This document shows positions 45,793-56,540 of a DNA stretch of 64,000 bases, piece after piece. The notes under the pieces are model-generated. The model was not told the origin of the DNA and ran no database searches. It saw only the letters and a list, made by a program, of their open reading frames with translations. The DNA lies in contig NZ_CP015637.1 of assembly GCF_001708445.1 (NCBI RefSeq), forward strand, positions 2,791,001 to 2,855,000. The letters run 5' to 3'. The position numbers were made by a program, and so were the translations under genes. The DNA comes from Pseudomonas fluorescens. GTDB taxonomy: Bacteria > Pseudomonadota > Gammaproteobacteria > Pseudomonadales > Pseudomonadaceae. The stretch's first letter is position 1. Each line of letters starts with the position of its first letter.

Positions 45793-47097
45793 ATGCTCGC
45801 ATTGCTTGGCTTGGCCATGGTGGTGGTCTTCACCTTCCTGATAATGACCAAACGCTTGTCGCCGATTGTCGCCCTGACGGTGGTGCCTATCGTGTTCGCC
45901 GTCATCGGTGGGTTCGGTGGCACAACCGGCAAGATGATGCTCGATGGCTTGAAAATGGTCGCGCCTTCAGCGGCGCTGTTGCTGTTCGCGATCCTGTTTT
46001 TCGGCTTGATGATTGACGCCGGTTTGTTTGACCCGCTGATTCGCAAGATCCTCAAGCGCGTCAACGGCGACCCGATGAAAATCGCTGTCGGCACCGCGTT
46101 GCTCTCGCTGGTGGTGGCATTGGACGGCGACGGCACCACCACCTACATGATTACCTGTGCGGCCATGCTGCCGCTGTATAAACGTATCGGCATGAACCCG
46201 ATGATTCTGGCCACCATTGCCATGCTTTCCCTGAGCATCATGAGCGGCATGACCCCTTGGGGAGGCCCCGCCACCCGAGCGATCGCAGCGTTGGGCCTGG
46301 ACGCCGGTGCTTACTTCGTGCCCTTGCTGCCGACCATGATTGGCGGCGCGATGTGGGTGGTGTTCACCGCATTCCTGCTGGGGCGTGCCGAGCGCAAGCG
46401 CATCGGTAACGTGCAATTGCAAAGCGGCGGCGGTAACTGCTACATCGAAGCGATCCTCGAGGACACGCCGTACAAACGCCCGAAACTGGCCTACATCAAC
46501 CTGTTGCTGGTGATCGCGGTGATGGTTGCCCTGGTCATGGGCATCATGCATTCGGCGATCCTGTTCCTGATCGGGTTCGTGCTGGCATTGATGATCAACT
46601 ATCCGCAACTGGACATTCAGAAGGAACGCATCCTGGCCCATTCGGGCAACGCCATGACCGTCGTGCTGCTGGTGTTCGCCGCGGGTATTTTCGCCGGGAT
46701 TTTCTCCGGTACCAAAATGGTCGATGCCCTTGCGCAAACCCTGGTTGACTGGATCCCACCCTCCTGGGGGCATCTGTTTCCGCTGGTGGTGGCAGTTACC
46801 AGCATGCCGCTGACGTTCGTGCTGTCCAACGATGCTTATTACTTCGGGGTCGTGCCGATCCTGGCTAACGCTGCCGCCGCCTATGGCATCGATCCGGTGG
46901 AGATCGCCCGCGCGTCGATTCTGGGTCAACCGGTCCACCTGATGAGCCCGTTGGTTGCTTCAACCTTGTTGTTGGTCGGCATGGTCGATCGCGATATCGG
47001 CGACTTCCAGAAAGCCACCGTCAAATGGGCTGTGCTCACCTCCTTGGTCATCACGGCGCTGGCGCTGTTGACCGGAGCGATCAGCCTCTTCACCTGA
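45793..47097 (+). CDS. CitMHS-family citrate/tricarboxylate transporter
   Basis: A 434-residue inner-membrane transporter of the citrate-Mg2+:H+ family, about 12 segments. Markers are LFFGLMIDAGLFDPLIRKIL, VALDGDGTTTYMITCAAMLPLYKR and LSIMSGMTPWGGPATR, and near the end FVLSNDAYYFGVVPIL. Members import citrate as a metal complex; a related tricarboxylate such as aconitate or tricarballylate is possible. It lies between the DctA-type gene and an OprD porin gene on the same strand. Confidence 0.9.
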   Translation: MLALLGLAMVVVFTFLIMTKRLSPIVALTVVPIVFAVIGGFGGTTGKMMLDGLKMVAPSAALLLFAILFFGLMIDAGLFDPLIRKILKRVNGDPMKIAVGTALLSLVVALDGDGTTTYMITCAAMLPLYKRIGMNPMILATIAMLSLSIMSGMTPWGGPATRAIAALGLDAGAYFVPLLPTMIGGAMWVVFTAFLLGRAERKRIGNVQLQSGGGNCYIEAILEDTPYKRPKLAYINLLLVIAVMVALVMGIMHSAILFLIGFVLALMINYPQLDIQKERILAHSGNAMTVVLLVFAAGIFAGIFSGTKMVDALAQTLVDWIPPSWGHLFPLVVAVTSMPLTFVLSNDAYYFGVVPILANAAAAYGIDPVEIARASILGQPVHLMSPLVASTLLLVGMVDRDIGDFQKATVKWAVLTSLVITALALLTGAISLFT

Positions 47098-47127
47098 TTC
47101 AACCAGGCCACTGGGTTCTTCTTCTGA

Positions 47128-47149
47128 CGCGCCTCACCCGCGAGGCGCG
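47128..47149. terminator. Hairpin between CitMHS and OprD genes
   Basis: CGCGCCTC and GAGGCGCG form a perfect 8-bp stem with loop ACCCGC, 42 bases before the porin start. There is no T-run. Confidence 0.4.
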
Positions 47150-47190
47150 CGACTTCCTGCACTTCAAATAACAACAATGAGTAGTTTGCC

Positions 47191-48444
47191 ATGAGCACTT
47201 TGCATTCCCGACGCGCGCTGTTTTCAGTTATTGGTTTGTTGCCGCTTGCCACTGCCAGTGCAGAAGGATTTATCGACGACAGCAAACTCAAGCTGCAATT
47301 ACGCAACGTCTATTTCAATGAAAACTTCCGTGACGAGCATGGCATGAGTGCCCGAGCCGCGAGGACGGCGAAGAGCGAGCGGACTGAATGGGCCCAGGGG
47401 TTTCTGTTGGACTACCAATCGGGATACACCCCAGGCACCCTCGGGTTCGGGGTCGATGCCCTTGGCCTGCTCGGGGTCAAGCTCGACTCCGGCCGTGGTC
47501 GCAGCGGTACCGGGTTGTTGCCCGTCCATGATGACGGGCGTGCGGCTGACGAATTTGCAAGCCTGGGTGTGACGGCCAAAGCCCAACTGGCCAAGACCAC
47601 CGTCAAATACGGCACCTTGTTACCCAAGACACCGGTACTGATCTACAACGATGCACGCCTGATACCGCAAACCTACCAGGGCGCGCAGATCAGCAGCCTC
47701 GACATCCAGAATCTGAGCCTCACCGGGGGCCGCCTGGATCGCTTCAAGTTGCGTGACTCCAGCAACAGCATGCCGATCGTGCCCGATGGCTACAGTGGCG
47801 ATAAATCCGGCGACTTCAGCTACGCCGGTGCCGAATACAAACTGGGGAAAAACATCCGGTTGAGTTACTTCTACGGCGAATTGGAGAACTTCTACCGCCA
47901 GAACTTCGCCGGTATCCAGCACGATCTGCCGTTGGGCGGCGGCGTGCTGACCAGCGACCTGCGCTACTTCAACAGTGTCGATAGCGGTTCTGCCTACGCA
48001 GGCAAGATCGACAACGACATGTTCAGCGGCCAACTGTCTTACGCCATTTCAGGTCACACCTTCGGCGGCGGGTACCAGGCCCTCAGGGGCGACGCCGGTT
48101 TGCCCTATATCAGTGGCGCCACCGTTTATTCGTTCAGCAATGCCGGGATAGGCAAGTTCATCGAGGAGGATGAAAAGACCTGGATGCTGAGCTACGGCTA
48201 TAACTTTGCCGCCCTCGGGGTGCCGGGCCTGACGTTCTCCACCCGCTACTTGAGCGGTAACGACGGCAAGTCCTCGACCAAGGTCAAGGAATGGGAGCGG
48301 GACGCCGAAGTGGCCTACGTGGTGCAACAAGGCACCTTCAAGGGGTTGGGCGTGCGGTTGCGTAACTACGTGTACCGTGCCGACTACTCCCGTGGCCGGG
48401 ACAGCAACCGTATTTACTTTACCTACGACATCGCACTCTGGTGA
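47191..48444 (+). CDS. OprD-family porin of the tricarboxylate cluster
   Basis: A 417-residue outer-membrane porin with a signal peptide cut near ATASAEGF (residue 25), the OprD opening FIDDSKLKLQLRNVYFNENF, WAQGFLLDYQSGYTPGTLGFG and an IALW end. It probably provides the outer-membrane step for citrate, aconitate or tricarballylate, as OpdH does in P. aeruginosa. The pairing with an inner-membrane CitMHS carrier just upstream supports this. A rho-independent terminator follows. Confidence 0.88.
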   Translation: MSTLHSRRALFSVIGLLPLATASAEGFIDDSKLKLQLRNVYFNENFRDEHGMSARAARTAKSERTEWAQGFLLDYQSGYTPGTLGFGVDALGLLGVKLDSGRGRSGTGLLPVHDDGRAADEFASLGVTAKAQLAKTTVKYGTLLPKTPVLIYNDARLIPQTYQGAQISSLDIQNLSLTGGRLDRFKLRDSSNSMPIVPDGYSGDKSGDFSYAGAEYKLGKNIRLSYFYGELENFYRQNFAGIQHDLPLGGGVLTSDLRYFNSVDSGSAYAGKIDNDMFSGQLSYAISGHTFGGGYQALRGDAGLPYISGATVYSFSNAGIGKFIEEDEKTWMLSYGYNFAALGVPGLTFSTRYLSGNDGKSSTKVKEWERDAEVAYVVQQGTFKGLGVRLRNYVYRADYSRGRDSNRIYFTYDIALW

Positions 48445-48454
48445 AATCGCCGAT

Positions 48455-48486
48455 CGCGGCTCTGCGACGTTCGCAGGCCGCGTTTT
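48455..48486 (+). terminator. Rho-independent terminator after the OprD gene
   Basis: CGCGGC...TCTGCGA pairs with TCGCAG...GCCGCG around a short loop and is followed directly by TTTT. It ends 36 bases before the chemoreceptor gene. Confidence 0.75.
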
Positions 48487-48522
48487 CATTGGCGGCTTCA
48501 TCGGATAAGACGAAGGAAATAA

Positions 48523-50199
48523 ATGATGTCGTTCAAAACTAAAATACTGCTGCTGACCTTATTACCGGTGATGTTGTTTGCGCTTGTTTTAGGTTTGAGC
48601 GCCCGTGGCACGTTGCAGTCCCAGGCCGAGCAGGAAGTCGCACAGACTCGCGAGCGGCTGCTCGAGGAAAGCCGCACTCGACTCACGGACTACGCGAGCA
48701 TCGCTCGTACTTCCATCGCCGAACTCTATGATCGGGCCGCGACCGGGGACCTCGCCAGCCGCGCCTTGGCAATCAGCCGCTTGTCCAAAGTGAAGTATGG
48801 CGACGACGGCTATTTCATCGGCTACGACAGTCAGGTTGTGCGCCTGTTTCGCGGTGACAGCAGCGAAGGCGTCGGCACCAATATGAGTGATCGCAAAGAC
48901 ATCAACGGGAAGTTCTTGAACCGTGAAATGGTCGAAGCGGGAAAAAACGACACCCACTTCGTCACGTACTCAGGTGGGGTCGTCAACACCGATAAAGTCG
49001 TGCCCAAGCTCGCTTACAGTTTTTATTTGCCCAAGTGGGACATGGTCGTCGTCACCGCGATCAACCTGGACAGTATTGAAGTTCAGGTGGCCAAGGTGCG
49101 CGCCGCCGTTGACCAGCGCATCAGCAACCTGATGTACAGCATTGTGCTTATCGCCGTCGCGCTGATCGGCATCATCGGGGCGCTGGCGCTCGTGCTGGTC
49201 AAACGCAGTCTAGGCCCCTTGACCTTGATTCGGGCGCACCTTGACGAAATCGCCGCGGGGGAGGGGGACCTGACGCGGCGGCTACCGCAGGTCAGTCGAG
49301 ACGAACTGGGGCAACTGGCCGGTTCGTTCAATGCCTTTATCGAAAAAATCCACAGCCTCGTCAGCCAGATCGTCGCCATGAGCGAACAGTTGACGGGGTC
49401 GGTCAGTCGTGTGGCCGAGCAGAGCAGGCAGATTGATCGGGCCATGGACCAGCAGCGCCAGGAAACCGACCAGGTGGCGGCGGCGATAAACCAGATGTCA
49501 TCGGCGGCGCAGGAAGTGTCGCGCAGCGCGCAAAATGCTGCAGAAGCTGCCGTCGAGACCGACAAGCAGTCCCAGCACGCGCGGCAAATCGTCAATGGCA
49601 GCATTACTCGGATGCAGGCACTCAGGGGGGAGCTGGATGAGAGTGGGGTCTCCATGGCGAGTCTGCAAAACGATGTGACGTCGATCGTCACTGTGCTGGA
49701 TGTTATTCGCTCGATCGCCGAGCAGACCAACCTTCTTGCGCTGAATGCGGCCATTGAAGCGGCCCGTGCCGGTGAGGCGGGGCGCGGTTTTGCGGTGGTT
49801 GCTGACGAAGTGCGCGCGTTGGCCAGTCGTACTCAACGCAGCACCCAGGAAATCCAGGTGATGGTTGAGCGTCTCAATAACGCAACCGGCGGTGTGGTCA
49901 AGGCGATGCACCAATCGACCGAAGCCGCGCAAGGCGCGAGTGCGCAGGCTGATCAGGCGGGTGAGTTCCTGGGCAATGCTGTCGAGCTGATTGCGACGAT
50001 CAATGCGATGAACGCACAGATCGCCAGTGCCGCCGAGGAGCAGACCTCGGTGGCTGAGGAGATCAACCGTGGGGTCCATCAGATCGCGCGAGCCATTGAT
50101 TCGGTGGCCAACCAGACTCAACTGGGGGTCAAGACGGTCGATGAGTTGTATACCATCGGCAGTCGTATGCAAGGTTTGCTGGGGCAGTTCAAAATTTGA
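48523..50199 (+). CDS. Methyl-accepting chemotaxis protein with periplasmic Cache domain
   Basis: A 558-residue transmembrane chemoreceptor: TM1 at about 8-27, a periplasmic sCache_2-type domain at about 35-190 ([13 protein letters not shown], then [15 protein letters not shown]), TM2 at about 203-228, HAMP to about 285, and the signalling bundle with tip [23 protein letters not shown]. Cache_2 receptors of pseudomonads sense small organic acids. Its place between tricarboxylate transport genes suggests taxis to citrate or a relative. The ribosome site is aagga, and two adjacent ATG codons are possible starts. Confidence 0.88.
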   Translation: MMSFKTKILLLTLLPVMLFALVLGLSARGTLQSQAEQEVAQTRERLLEESRTRLTDYASIARTSIAELYDRAATGDLASRALAISRLSKVKYGDDGYFIGYDSQVVRLFRGDSSEGVGTNMSDRKDINGKFLNREMVEAGKNDTHFVTYSGGVVNTDKVVPKLAYSFYLPKWDMVVVTAINLDSIEVQVAKVRAAVDQRISNLMYSIVLIAVALIGIIGALALVLVKRSLGPLTLIRAHLDEIAAGEGDLTRRLPQVSRDELGQLAGSFNAFIEKIHSLVSQIVAMSEQLTGSVSRVAEQSRQIDRAMDQQRQETDQVAAAINQMSSAAQEVSRSAQNAAEAAVETDKQSQHARQIVNGSITRMQALRGELDESGVSMASLQNDVTSIVTVLDVIRSIAEQTNLLALNAAIEAARAGEAGRGFAVVADEVRALASRTQRSTQEIQVMVERLNNATGGVVKAMHQSTEAAQGASAQADQAGEFLGNAVELIATINAMNAQIASAAEEQTSVAEEINRGVHQIARAIDSVANQTQLGVKTVDELYTIGSRMQGLLGQFKI

Positions 50200-50295
50200 T
50201 GGCCTGGGCCTGGATTGACACGCAGCACGCGTCAATGCAGGCCAAGGCGATGATTGCTTTCATGCGCTATCCGGGTAAACGAAAACGCTCTTTCA

Positions 50296-51594
50296 TCACG
50301 CGTTGACGGCCACTGCGCGTTGTTTGCGATACAGGATTGTCGTCGCGGTGAACCCGCACAGCGCAGCAAACATCAGCCAGTAGGCCGGCGATGCCTTATC
50401 GCCTGTCGCCTGCACGAGCATGGTCGACACGGCAGGCGTAAACCCTCCAAATACAGCCGTCGCCAAACTGAAGGCCAGGGAAAACCCCACAACCCTTACG
50501 TTTTGCGGCATCACCTCTGTCAGCGCAGCGACCATCGCGCCGTTGTAAATACCGAAGAAGAAAGAGAAGTACAGCAGTACGCAGAGCAGCCGTTCGAAAC
50601 TTGCCGCTGCGGCCAGCCAGTGCATGGCCGGATACGCGGTGAATATGCACAGCAGGGAAATCGCCAACAATAGGGGGCGACGGCCGATGCGGTCCGAGAG
50701 TGTGCCGCCGATGGGCAACCAGATGAAGTTGCTCAGGCCGACGAAGAGCGTGACGACCAGGCTGTCGGTGGTGCTCAGGTTGAGTACGGAGCGGCCATAG
50801 GTGGGGGTGTAGACGGTAATCAGGTAGAACGTGGTAGTGGTCATGGACGCCAATAGACCGCCTGCCAGCACCGTGCGCCAGTTGTCGCGCATGGAGCGAA
50901 ACACTTCATTGGCACTTGGGTGATGCCGGCGCGCTTTGAACGCCTCGGTTTCCTGCAGGGAGCGGCGGATGATGAAGATGAACGGAATAATCACGCAACC
51001 GATGAAGAACGGGATCCTCCATCCCCAGGCAGCGACCTCGGCAGCTGCCATGGAGGCGTTGATGGTGTAACCCAGCGCTGCCGCAAGAATGATCGCCACC
51101 TGTTGGCTGGCCGACTGCCAACTGGTGTAGAAACCGCATCGCCCCGGTGTGGCGATTTCAGCCAGATACACTGAAACACCGCCCATTTCCGCGCCGGCGG
51201 AGAAGCCCTGCAACAGCCGCCCCAACAACACCAATATGGGCGCCGCGATACCGATGCTGGCATAGCCGGGTACCAACGCGATCAATACTGTTCCGGCGGC
51301 CATGATCGAGAGCGTCACAATCAGGCCCTTGCGCCGTCCAACCTTGTCGATGTAAGCCCCGAGCACGATAGCGCCCAGTGGACGCATCAAGAACCCGGAA
51401 CCGAATACGGCGAAGGTCATCATCAGCGAAGCGAACTCGCTGGTGGCAGGAAAGAACGTCTGGGAAATGTAGGTCGCGTAGAAGCCGAACAGAAAGAAGT
51501 CGAACTGTTCGAGAAAATTGCCGCTGGTGACCCGCAGGATGGCGCCCAGTTTTGAACCCTTGGACGGGGTGTCTTGCGTTGTTGTTTTCATCAT
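50296..51594 (-). CDS. tcuC: TcuC-like tricarballylate/citrate MFS proton symporter
   Basis: A 432-residue MFS transporter of the metabolite:H+ symporter family (CitA/TcuC/ProP group). Markers are the N-terminal [19 protein letters not shown], the DKVGRRKG loop after helix 2, and [19 protein letters not shown] in helix 4-5. TcuC imports tricarballylate in Salmonella. It is the last gene of tcuA-tcuB-tcuC, 47 bases after tcuB. Confidence 0.86.
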   Translation of the reverse strand: MMKTTTQDTPSKGSKLGAILRVTSGNFLEQFDFFLFGFYATYISQTFFPATSEFASLMMTFAVFGSGFLMRPLGAIVLGAYIDKVGRRKGLIVTLSIMAAGTVLIALVPGYASIGIAAPILVLLGRLLQGFSAGAEMGGVSVYLAEIATPGRCGFYTSWQSASQQVAIILAAALGYTINASMAAAEVAAWGWRIPFFIGCVIIPFIFIIRRSLQETEAFKARRHHPSANEVFRSMRDNWRTVLAGGLLASMTTTTFYLITVYTPTYGRSVLNLSTTDSLVVTLFVGLSNFIWLPIGGTLSDRIGRRPLLLAISLLCIFTAYPAMHWLAAAASFERLLCVLLYFSFFFGIYNGAMVAALTEVMPQNVRVVGFSLAFSLATAVFGGFTPAVSTMLVQATGDKASPAYWLMFAALCGFTATTILYRKQRAVAVNA

Positions 51595-51641
51595 GGCTAC
51601 CGTGGTGATCAGTCTTGTTTTTGGAATGACGGTGTTAGCGA

Positions 51642-52799
51642 TCAGTCGCTTGCGGCGTTAATCGGGTTGGGTTGGCGTTTTTCGATGGAATATTTGAGCA
51701 GCGCGGCGCTGCGGAAGATGCCGTGGGCGAACTTGCTGTAGGGCATGGTCAGGAAAAAAGCCATGACCAGGCCGAGATGGATCGCCAGCAACAGGCCCAG
51801 GGCAACGGTTTCGCGAAACGCCAGGAGCGCGAGGCCGCTGGCGCTGATGAGAAACAGCAGCGCGATAAAGCCGCGGTCCATGGGTTTCTGGTGTTCGTCG
51901 CCCTGTTCGGCGTTGCGGCGCAGGTTCAACCACAAGAGCCCCGCCGGGCCAACCAGCAACCCGAGCCCGCCGGCGATGCCGAGCATCACCGGCACGCTCA
52001 GGACGGGGTAGGGCGCCGACCAGCCCAGCAGGAAATGGTAGAGCGTGGCCACACCGGTAGCGGCGAAGCACAGCATGAAGCCGTAGAAGGTGAAGTGGTG
52101 CATGCGCCGCCGCCACAAGGTGAATTGATCGTCGGCGTTATTGCAGCCCTCGCCATGGCCGCCATCCAGGTACTTGAGCGTGGCAACATTGGCGGTCGCT
52201 TCCAGCGCCGCCGACGTTGTTTGCCGGGGTGAGGCGTCGACCGGCGAGACATTGCGCCAGAAGCGCCGCACGCCGATCGTCAACGCGAGGACCGCGAAAC
52301 CAAACACTGCGCCGAACATCAGGGCCAGGGTGTTATGCGGGAAGATCCCGTAGAAATTCCCCCCGGGCATTGGCGTGAACAGATTGCCCATCACCATCAG
52401 CGTCAGGCAGAGAAACAGGGCTAGCCCCGCGCCGGATGACAGCGCCAGGGTCAGCCCGTTGCGCCGGTATAAGGTGCCCATCACCTGCGGCCAGGCGTAC
52501 TCGGCGTACGTGTCGAGGCGGACTTTGGCCATGGCTTTGGGCACGTTGATAGCAAATTCATGAGGGGCGGCGTACTGGCAGGCATGCAGGCAGGCGCCGC
52601 AGTTGTGGCAGAGGTTTGCCAGGTAGTGGATGTCCGCCGCCGAAAACGCCAGGCGTCGGGTCATGGCCGGGAAGACCGCGCAGAAGCCTTCGCAATAGCG
52701 GCAGGCATTGCACACGGTCATTTGTCGCTGGACTTCGCTTTCATCAAGGTTGAGGACGGGAATCAGGGTGCCCGGCGCCTGGGGATCAAACAGCTGCAT
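51642..52799 (-). CDS. tcuB: TcuB: membrane iron-sulfur protein reoxidising TcuA
   Basis: A 385-residue inner-membrane protein that takes electrons from the flavin of TcuA and passes them to the quinone pool. The N-terminal 100 residues hold two cysteine clusters for 4Fe-4S centres ([15 protein letters not shown] and [13 protein letters not shown]). After them come about six hydrophobic segments with histidines that may bind haem ([18 protein letters not shown]). The start MQLFDPQ at 52799 overlaps the end of tcuA by 14 bases; the longer open frame upstream lies within tcuA and is ignored. Confidence 0.9.
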   Translation of the reverse strand: MQLFDPQAPGTLIPVLNLDESEVQRQMTVCNACRYCEGFCAVFPAMTRRLAFSAADIHYLANLCHNCGACLHACQYAAPHEFAINVPKAMAKVRLDTYAEYAWPQVMGTLYRRNGLTLALSSGAGLALFLCLTLMVMGNLFTPMPGGNFYGIFPHNTLALMFGAVFGFAVLALTIGVRRFWRNVSPVDASPRQTTSAALEATANVATLKYLDGGHGEGCNNADDQFTLWRRRMHHFTFYGFMLCFAATGVATLYHFLLGWSAPYPVLSVPVMLGIAGGLGLLVGPAGLLWLNLRRNAEQGDEHQKPMDRGFIALLFLISASGLALLAFRETVALGLLLAIHLGLVMAFFLTMPYSKFAHGIFRSAALLKYSIEKRQPNPINAASD

Positions 52800-54237
52800 G
52801 GTGCGGCTCCTGGAATGAAGGGGACATGAAGCCGGCCGCGGCGGCGGCTTGCGCACCGGCGATGCGACCGAATGCGGTACCAATAGCCATGCCGATACCG
52901 GCGGTATAGCCCTTGCCCAATACGTTGCCTGCCATCATTTCTCCGGCGACAAACAGGTTCGGGCTGGCCTTGCCGTTGAAGTGAACGGCGGCCGTTTCGT
53001 CGGTCGCGAGGCCTAAATAGGTGAACGTCACGCCTGGCTTGAGCGGGTAGGCGCAGAAAGGCGGTTTCACCAAGGGGCGAGCCCAATGGGTTTTGGCGGG
53101 CGTCAACCCTTCGGTGTGGCAATCGTCCAGGGCGGTGTGGTCGAACGTGCCGACGCGGCAGGCCGCGTTGTAGGCCTCGATGGTTTTAACGAACGGCCCT
53201 ACGGGCAGGTTTAATTGGCGGGCCAACGCTTCCAGCGAGTGGGCGGTGGTCCCAGCAAACACCGGCGGCATAAAACGGCCGACGGCCTGCTGGTCGATGA
53301 TCGAATAAGCTTGTTGGCCGGGTTGACCCGCTACCAGGCGACCCCAGATCGCATAGCGCTTGGGCCAGAAATCCTCGCCTTCATCATAGAAACGTTCGCC
53401 GTCGCGATTGACCACTACGCCCAGCGACACGCAGTCGATGCGGGTGCAGATGCCACCGTCATACAAGGGCGCGCGGGCGTCGATGGCCACCATGTGCGCT
53501 TGGGTGGGGTCACCGATAAAGTCGGCGCCCAGTTGCTGCATGCGCCTAAGCAGTACGCCGGTATTGAAGCGCGTGCCGCGAATCAGGAAATTGTCCGAAG
53601 GCCACTCGCCGCGCGCGTTTTGCCCCCACGCTTCACGCAGCCATTCGCGGTTGGATTCGAACCCTCCCGCTGCCAGCACGCAGGTCCTGGCCTGGATACG
53701 TTCGGCGGGCACGCGTTGCCCATCCACTTCACGTTCACCCAAGTGGGCCGCGACGAAGGTTCCATCCTTCAATTCAATGTCGGTCACTTGAGCGTTGTAG
53801 CGGATGGTCACGCCCAACCGCTCGGCGCTGCGGTAATACGCATTGACCAAGGCCTTGCCGCCACCCATGAAAAACGCATTGGTGCGCGCGACGTGCAGTG
53901 CACCGGACAGCGACGGCTGAAAATGCACACCATGGGCGCGCATCCAGTCACGGCAGTTCGATGAGGCGCGGATGACCAGGCGCGCGAGCTTTTCGTCGGT
54001 CATCCCGCCGGTGACCTTCAACAGGTCCTGCCAATACTCCTCTTCGGGGTAGGCGTCGACCAATACATCCTGCGGTGCGTCGTGCATGCAGCGCAGGTTG
54101 CGGGTGTGTTGCGAATTGCCGCCGCGCCAGGCCTTGGGCGCACCTTCAAGCAACATAACGCTGGCGCCGGCCTCTCGGGCCATTAACGCCGCGCACAAGG
54201 CGGCATTGCCGCCGCCAATGACTAATACGTCGATCAT
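52786..54237 (-). CDS. tcuA: Tricarballylate dehydrogenase TcuA
   Basis: FAD-dependent oxidoreductase, 483 residues, that oxidises tricarballylate to cis-aconitate, which then enters the TCA cycle. It has the N-terminal FAD motif [20 protein letters not shown], the succinate-dehydrogenase-like segment [23 protein letters not shown] (read as [12 protein letters not shown]) and the C-terminal [31 protein letters not shown] at 54237 is used as the start because gaggag lies five bases upstream; the codon before it is also ATG. It is the first gene of the tcuABC operon, downstream of the regulator tcuR. Confidence 0.92.
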   Translation of the reverse strand: MIDVLVIGGGNAALCAALMAREAGASVMLLEGAPKAWRGGNSQHTRNLRCMHDAPQDVLVDAYPEEEYWQDLLKVTGGMTDEKLARLVIRASSNCRDWMRAHGVHFQPSLSGALHVARTNAFFMGGGKALVNAYYRSAERLGVTIRYNAQVTDIELKDGTFVAAHLGEREVDGQRVPAERIQARTCVLAAGGFESNREWLREAWGQNARGEWPSDNFLIRGTRFNTGVLLRRMQQLGADFIGDPTQAHMVAIDARAPLYDGGICTRIDCVSLGVVVNRDGERFYDEGEDFWPKRYAIWGRLVAGQPGQQAYSIIDQQAVGRFMPPVFAGTTAHSLEALARQLNLPVGPFVKTIEAYNAACRVGTFDHTALDDCHTEGLTPAKTHWARPLVKPPFCAYPLKPGVTFTYLGLATDETAAVHFNGKASPNLFVAGEMMAGNVLGKGYTAGIGMAIGTAFGRIAGAQAAAAAGFMSPSFQEPHHAAV

Positions 54238-54408
54238 CATCACTCCTCGATCGCGAGGAGGCATGAACGAAGGGCTCCTCGCGAGTGGCGAGACCTTAGG
54301 GCAGCGAGCGTGGGGTCGAAAGGCGCGTTATCGGTTGGGGTGTTTAGTTTTCGTAAAGGCTTTGCGGGTTAGCGCATGCCGTGAAAGATAAGAGGGGGAC
54401 GCTTGAGA

Positions 54409-55344
54409 TCAGGGTGTGATGTCTTCGATCCACGAGGCGCCGGGCCATTGCCGATCCATGACCAGCTGTCGCGCCACGTCGGTGATGACCCGTCGCGCGG
54501 CCAGTGCGGCGGGCGCCAGCTCATCATCCGGCAGTGTCGCCAACAGGTTTCGTCGACCCACGTGAGCATCGGCGATTTCCACCACCGAAAGCCCCGATTC
54601 ACCTTTGAGCGCCACCGCGGCGCCGGGCTGGATGGTCGCGGCGTGACCCGCGCGTACAGCGTTCATCAACACGGCCAGGCCATCCACTTCCATGATGATG
54701 TTGGGCGTCAACCCCGACCGTTCAAAGGCCGCCATCAGCGTTGAGCGCAAACCGTGTTGCGCGCTGGGCATCACCAGGGGAAGTTGCCCCAGGTCGGCCA
54801 TTTGCACACGGGGGCCTTGCGGCGCATCAGGCAGGTGTGGCGAGCAGATGACAAATAGTTTCTCGTCAAGCAAAGGCGTCACGCTCCAGCGCTTGCCGCC
54901 TTCGAGTTGAAACAGAACGGCCAGATCGATTTGGCGGGCATTCAGCTGTGTGGCCAGGTGCCCGGAGAGCATCTCAATCAGGTGCAATTGAATATCTGGA
55001 TATCGCGCCCGCATCGCACTGATCAATGGCAGGGCAAGTACCGTGGCCGTCGTGGGCGGTAATCCAACGGTCACGTAGCCACTCATCCGGCCACGGTGCG
55101 CGGCGAGGATCGCATTGTCTGCTTGCCGCAGGCACAACTGGGCAGGGTGCAGGAAGGCCATTCCGGCAGGGGTCGGTGTGACACCGGTGGTCGAGCGGTT
55201 CAGCAGGCGAGTCGAGAGTTCGCTTTCAAGTTTGGCGATTTGCTGGCTCAGCGCCGATACCCCCACGTCCAATTCAAGGGCTGCACGCCCCAGGCTGCCG
55301 TGCTCGACAATTTTTACGAAATAGCGCAGTTGTCTTAGTTCCAA
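54409..55344 (-). CDS. tcuR: LysR-family regulator TcuR
   Basis: A 311-residue LysR regulator. The winged helix reads LRYFVKIVEHGSLGRAALELDVGVSALSQQIAKLE, and the effector domain begins VTVGLPPTTATVLALPLI, like the group containing TcuR, Nac and CynR. It lies just upstream of tcuA on the same strand with a 171-base gap, the normal order for tricarballylate genes. In Salmonella TcuR activates tcuABC with tricarballylate. Confidence 0.87.
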   Translation of the reverse strand: MELRQLRYFVKIVEHGSLGRAALELDVGVSALSQQIAKLESELSTRLLNRSTTGVTPTPAGMAFLHPAQLCLRQADNAILAAHRGRMSGYVTVGLPPTTATVLALPLISAMRARYPDIQLHLIEMLSGHLATQLNARQIDLAVLFQLEGGKRWSVTPLLDEKLFVICSPHLPDAPQGPRVQMADLGQLPLVMPSAQHGLRSTLMAAFERSGLTPNIIMEVDGLAVLMNAVRAGHAATIQPGAAVALKGESGLSVVEIADAHVGRRNLLATLPDDELAPAALAARRVITDVARQLVMDRQWPGASWIEDITP

Positions 55345-55739
55345 GCGTTACGGCTCCATTTCAAATTGATACCGGTCCAGGTGACGGTGGGGAAGAGACA
55401 TCCAACCACTCCGCGCCGCGCGATGATAAAGGTGACGGGGCGTTTCTGGAATTGGCGGTATGGAGTGGGCGCGGCTCGCGGCGTGAGCCTGCCGGTCGCT
55501 CAGTTGGCTGACATCCTCCACGACCGAGCGCGAAGCGGGCACGTTCAGACTATGCTCGCGGCCACTGATGGCAAAGTAATAGTTTCCCTCGCAGCCCCTC
55601 ACCCCCGAGTTTCGTGGCTCACCCACCTGAATTGACATTTATCCAGGAGCGGCTAAGCCATACAGGGGTCGCTTTGTTTCACACAACGGTTGGAACTGAT
55701 GGCGGGCATAAAAGCCCGCCCATGCCTGACGGAGAAATC
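55345..55739. other. 395-base gap between tcuR and the SDR gene
   Basis: No reading frame here looks like a protein. It must hold the promoters of the divergent tcuR and SDR genes. The only clear structure is the hairpin at 55701-55720. Confidence 0.5.
55701..55720 (+). promoter_or_regulatory. Hairpin in the leader of the SDR gene
   Basis: GGCGGGC and GCCCGCC form a perfect 7-bp stem with loop ATAAAA. It ends 19 bases before the SDR start, just ahead of the ggag ribosome site. It could affect translation initiation or be a short attenuator. Confidence 0.45.
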
Positions 55740-56534
55740 ATGAATATTCAGTTGAAGGCTAAACGCGCACTGGTTACCGCCTCGACGGGCGGCATTGGTT
55801 TTGCAGTGGTCAAAGGGCTTGCCGAAGCGGGCGCTGCCGTTGTTATCAACGGCCGCAGTGAGCGTTCGGTGAACGAGGCGGTAGTGCGTCTGCTGTTGGC
55901 AGTGCCCGATGCGAGTGTCAGCGGTGTGGCCGCAGACCTGAGCACCGCCGAAGGTGTCGCCACCTTGCTGGCCGGTGTCAGTGATATCGACATCCTGGTG
56001 AACAATGCAGGCATCTATGGGCCTCAGGACTTCTTTGAGACCGGCGATGACGTTTGGGACCACTATTGGCACACCAACGTGATGTCGGGCGTGCGCTTGA
56101 GCCGTGCGCTGCTGCCGGCCATGGTTGCGCGCGGGTGGGGGCGGGTGGTGTTCGTTGCTTCCGAGTCCGCCCGCAATATTCCCGCGGACATGATCCACTA
56201 CGGCGTCTCCAAGACCGCCCAATTGGCATTGGCGCGTGGCTTGGCCAAGCGCGTCGCGGGCAGTGGCGTGACCGTCAATAGCGTGCTGCCTGGGCCAACG
56301 CTGTCCGACGGCGTCGCTGAAATGATGAAGGGCCAGGTCGAACGCAGCGGGAAATCCCTTGAGTCGGTGGTCACCGAGTTCGTCATGCAACATCGCCCAA
56401 GCTCGATCATCCAGCGCGCATCCAGCGTGGAAGAAGTGGCCAACATGATCGTTTATGTCTGCTCGACGCAAGCATCAGCCACCACTGGCGCTGCGCTCAG
56501 AGTCGACGGTGGTGTGGTAGACGATATTGTCTGA
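55740..56534 (+). CDS. Short-chain dehydrogenase/reductase
   Basis: A 264-residue NAD(P)-dependent oxidoreductase. It has the glycine motif TASTGGIG (13-20), NNAG (88-91), catalytic Ser141, Tyr154 and Lys158 (YGVSK), and the SDR end GAALRVDGGVVDD. Arg40 in NGRS after strand 2 suggests NADP preference. The substrate is unknown. The ATG at 55740 is preceded by cggagaaatc. It converges with the TetR gene, leaving six bases between them. Confidence 0.88.
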   Translation: MNIQLKAKRALVTASTGGIGFAVVKGLAEAGAAVVINGRSERSVNEAVVRLLLAVPDASVSGVAADLSTAEGVATLLAGVSDIDILVNNAGIYGPQDFFETGDDVWDHYWHTNVMSGVRLSRALLPAMVARGWGRVVFVASESARNIPADMIHYGVSKTAQLALARGLAKRVAGSGVTVNSVLPGPTLSDGVAEMMKGQVERSGKSLESVVTEFVMQHRPSSIIQRASSVEEVANMIVYVCSTQASATTGAALRVDGGVVDDIV

Positions 56535-56540
56535 CGGCCT

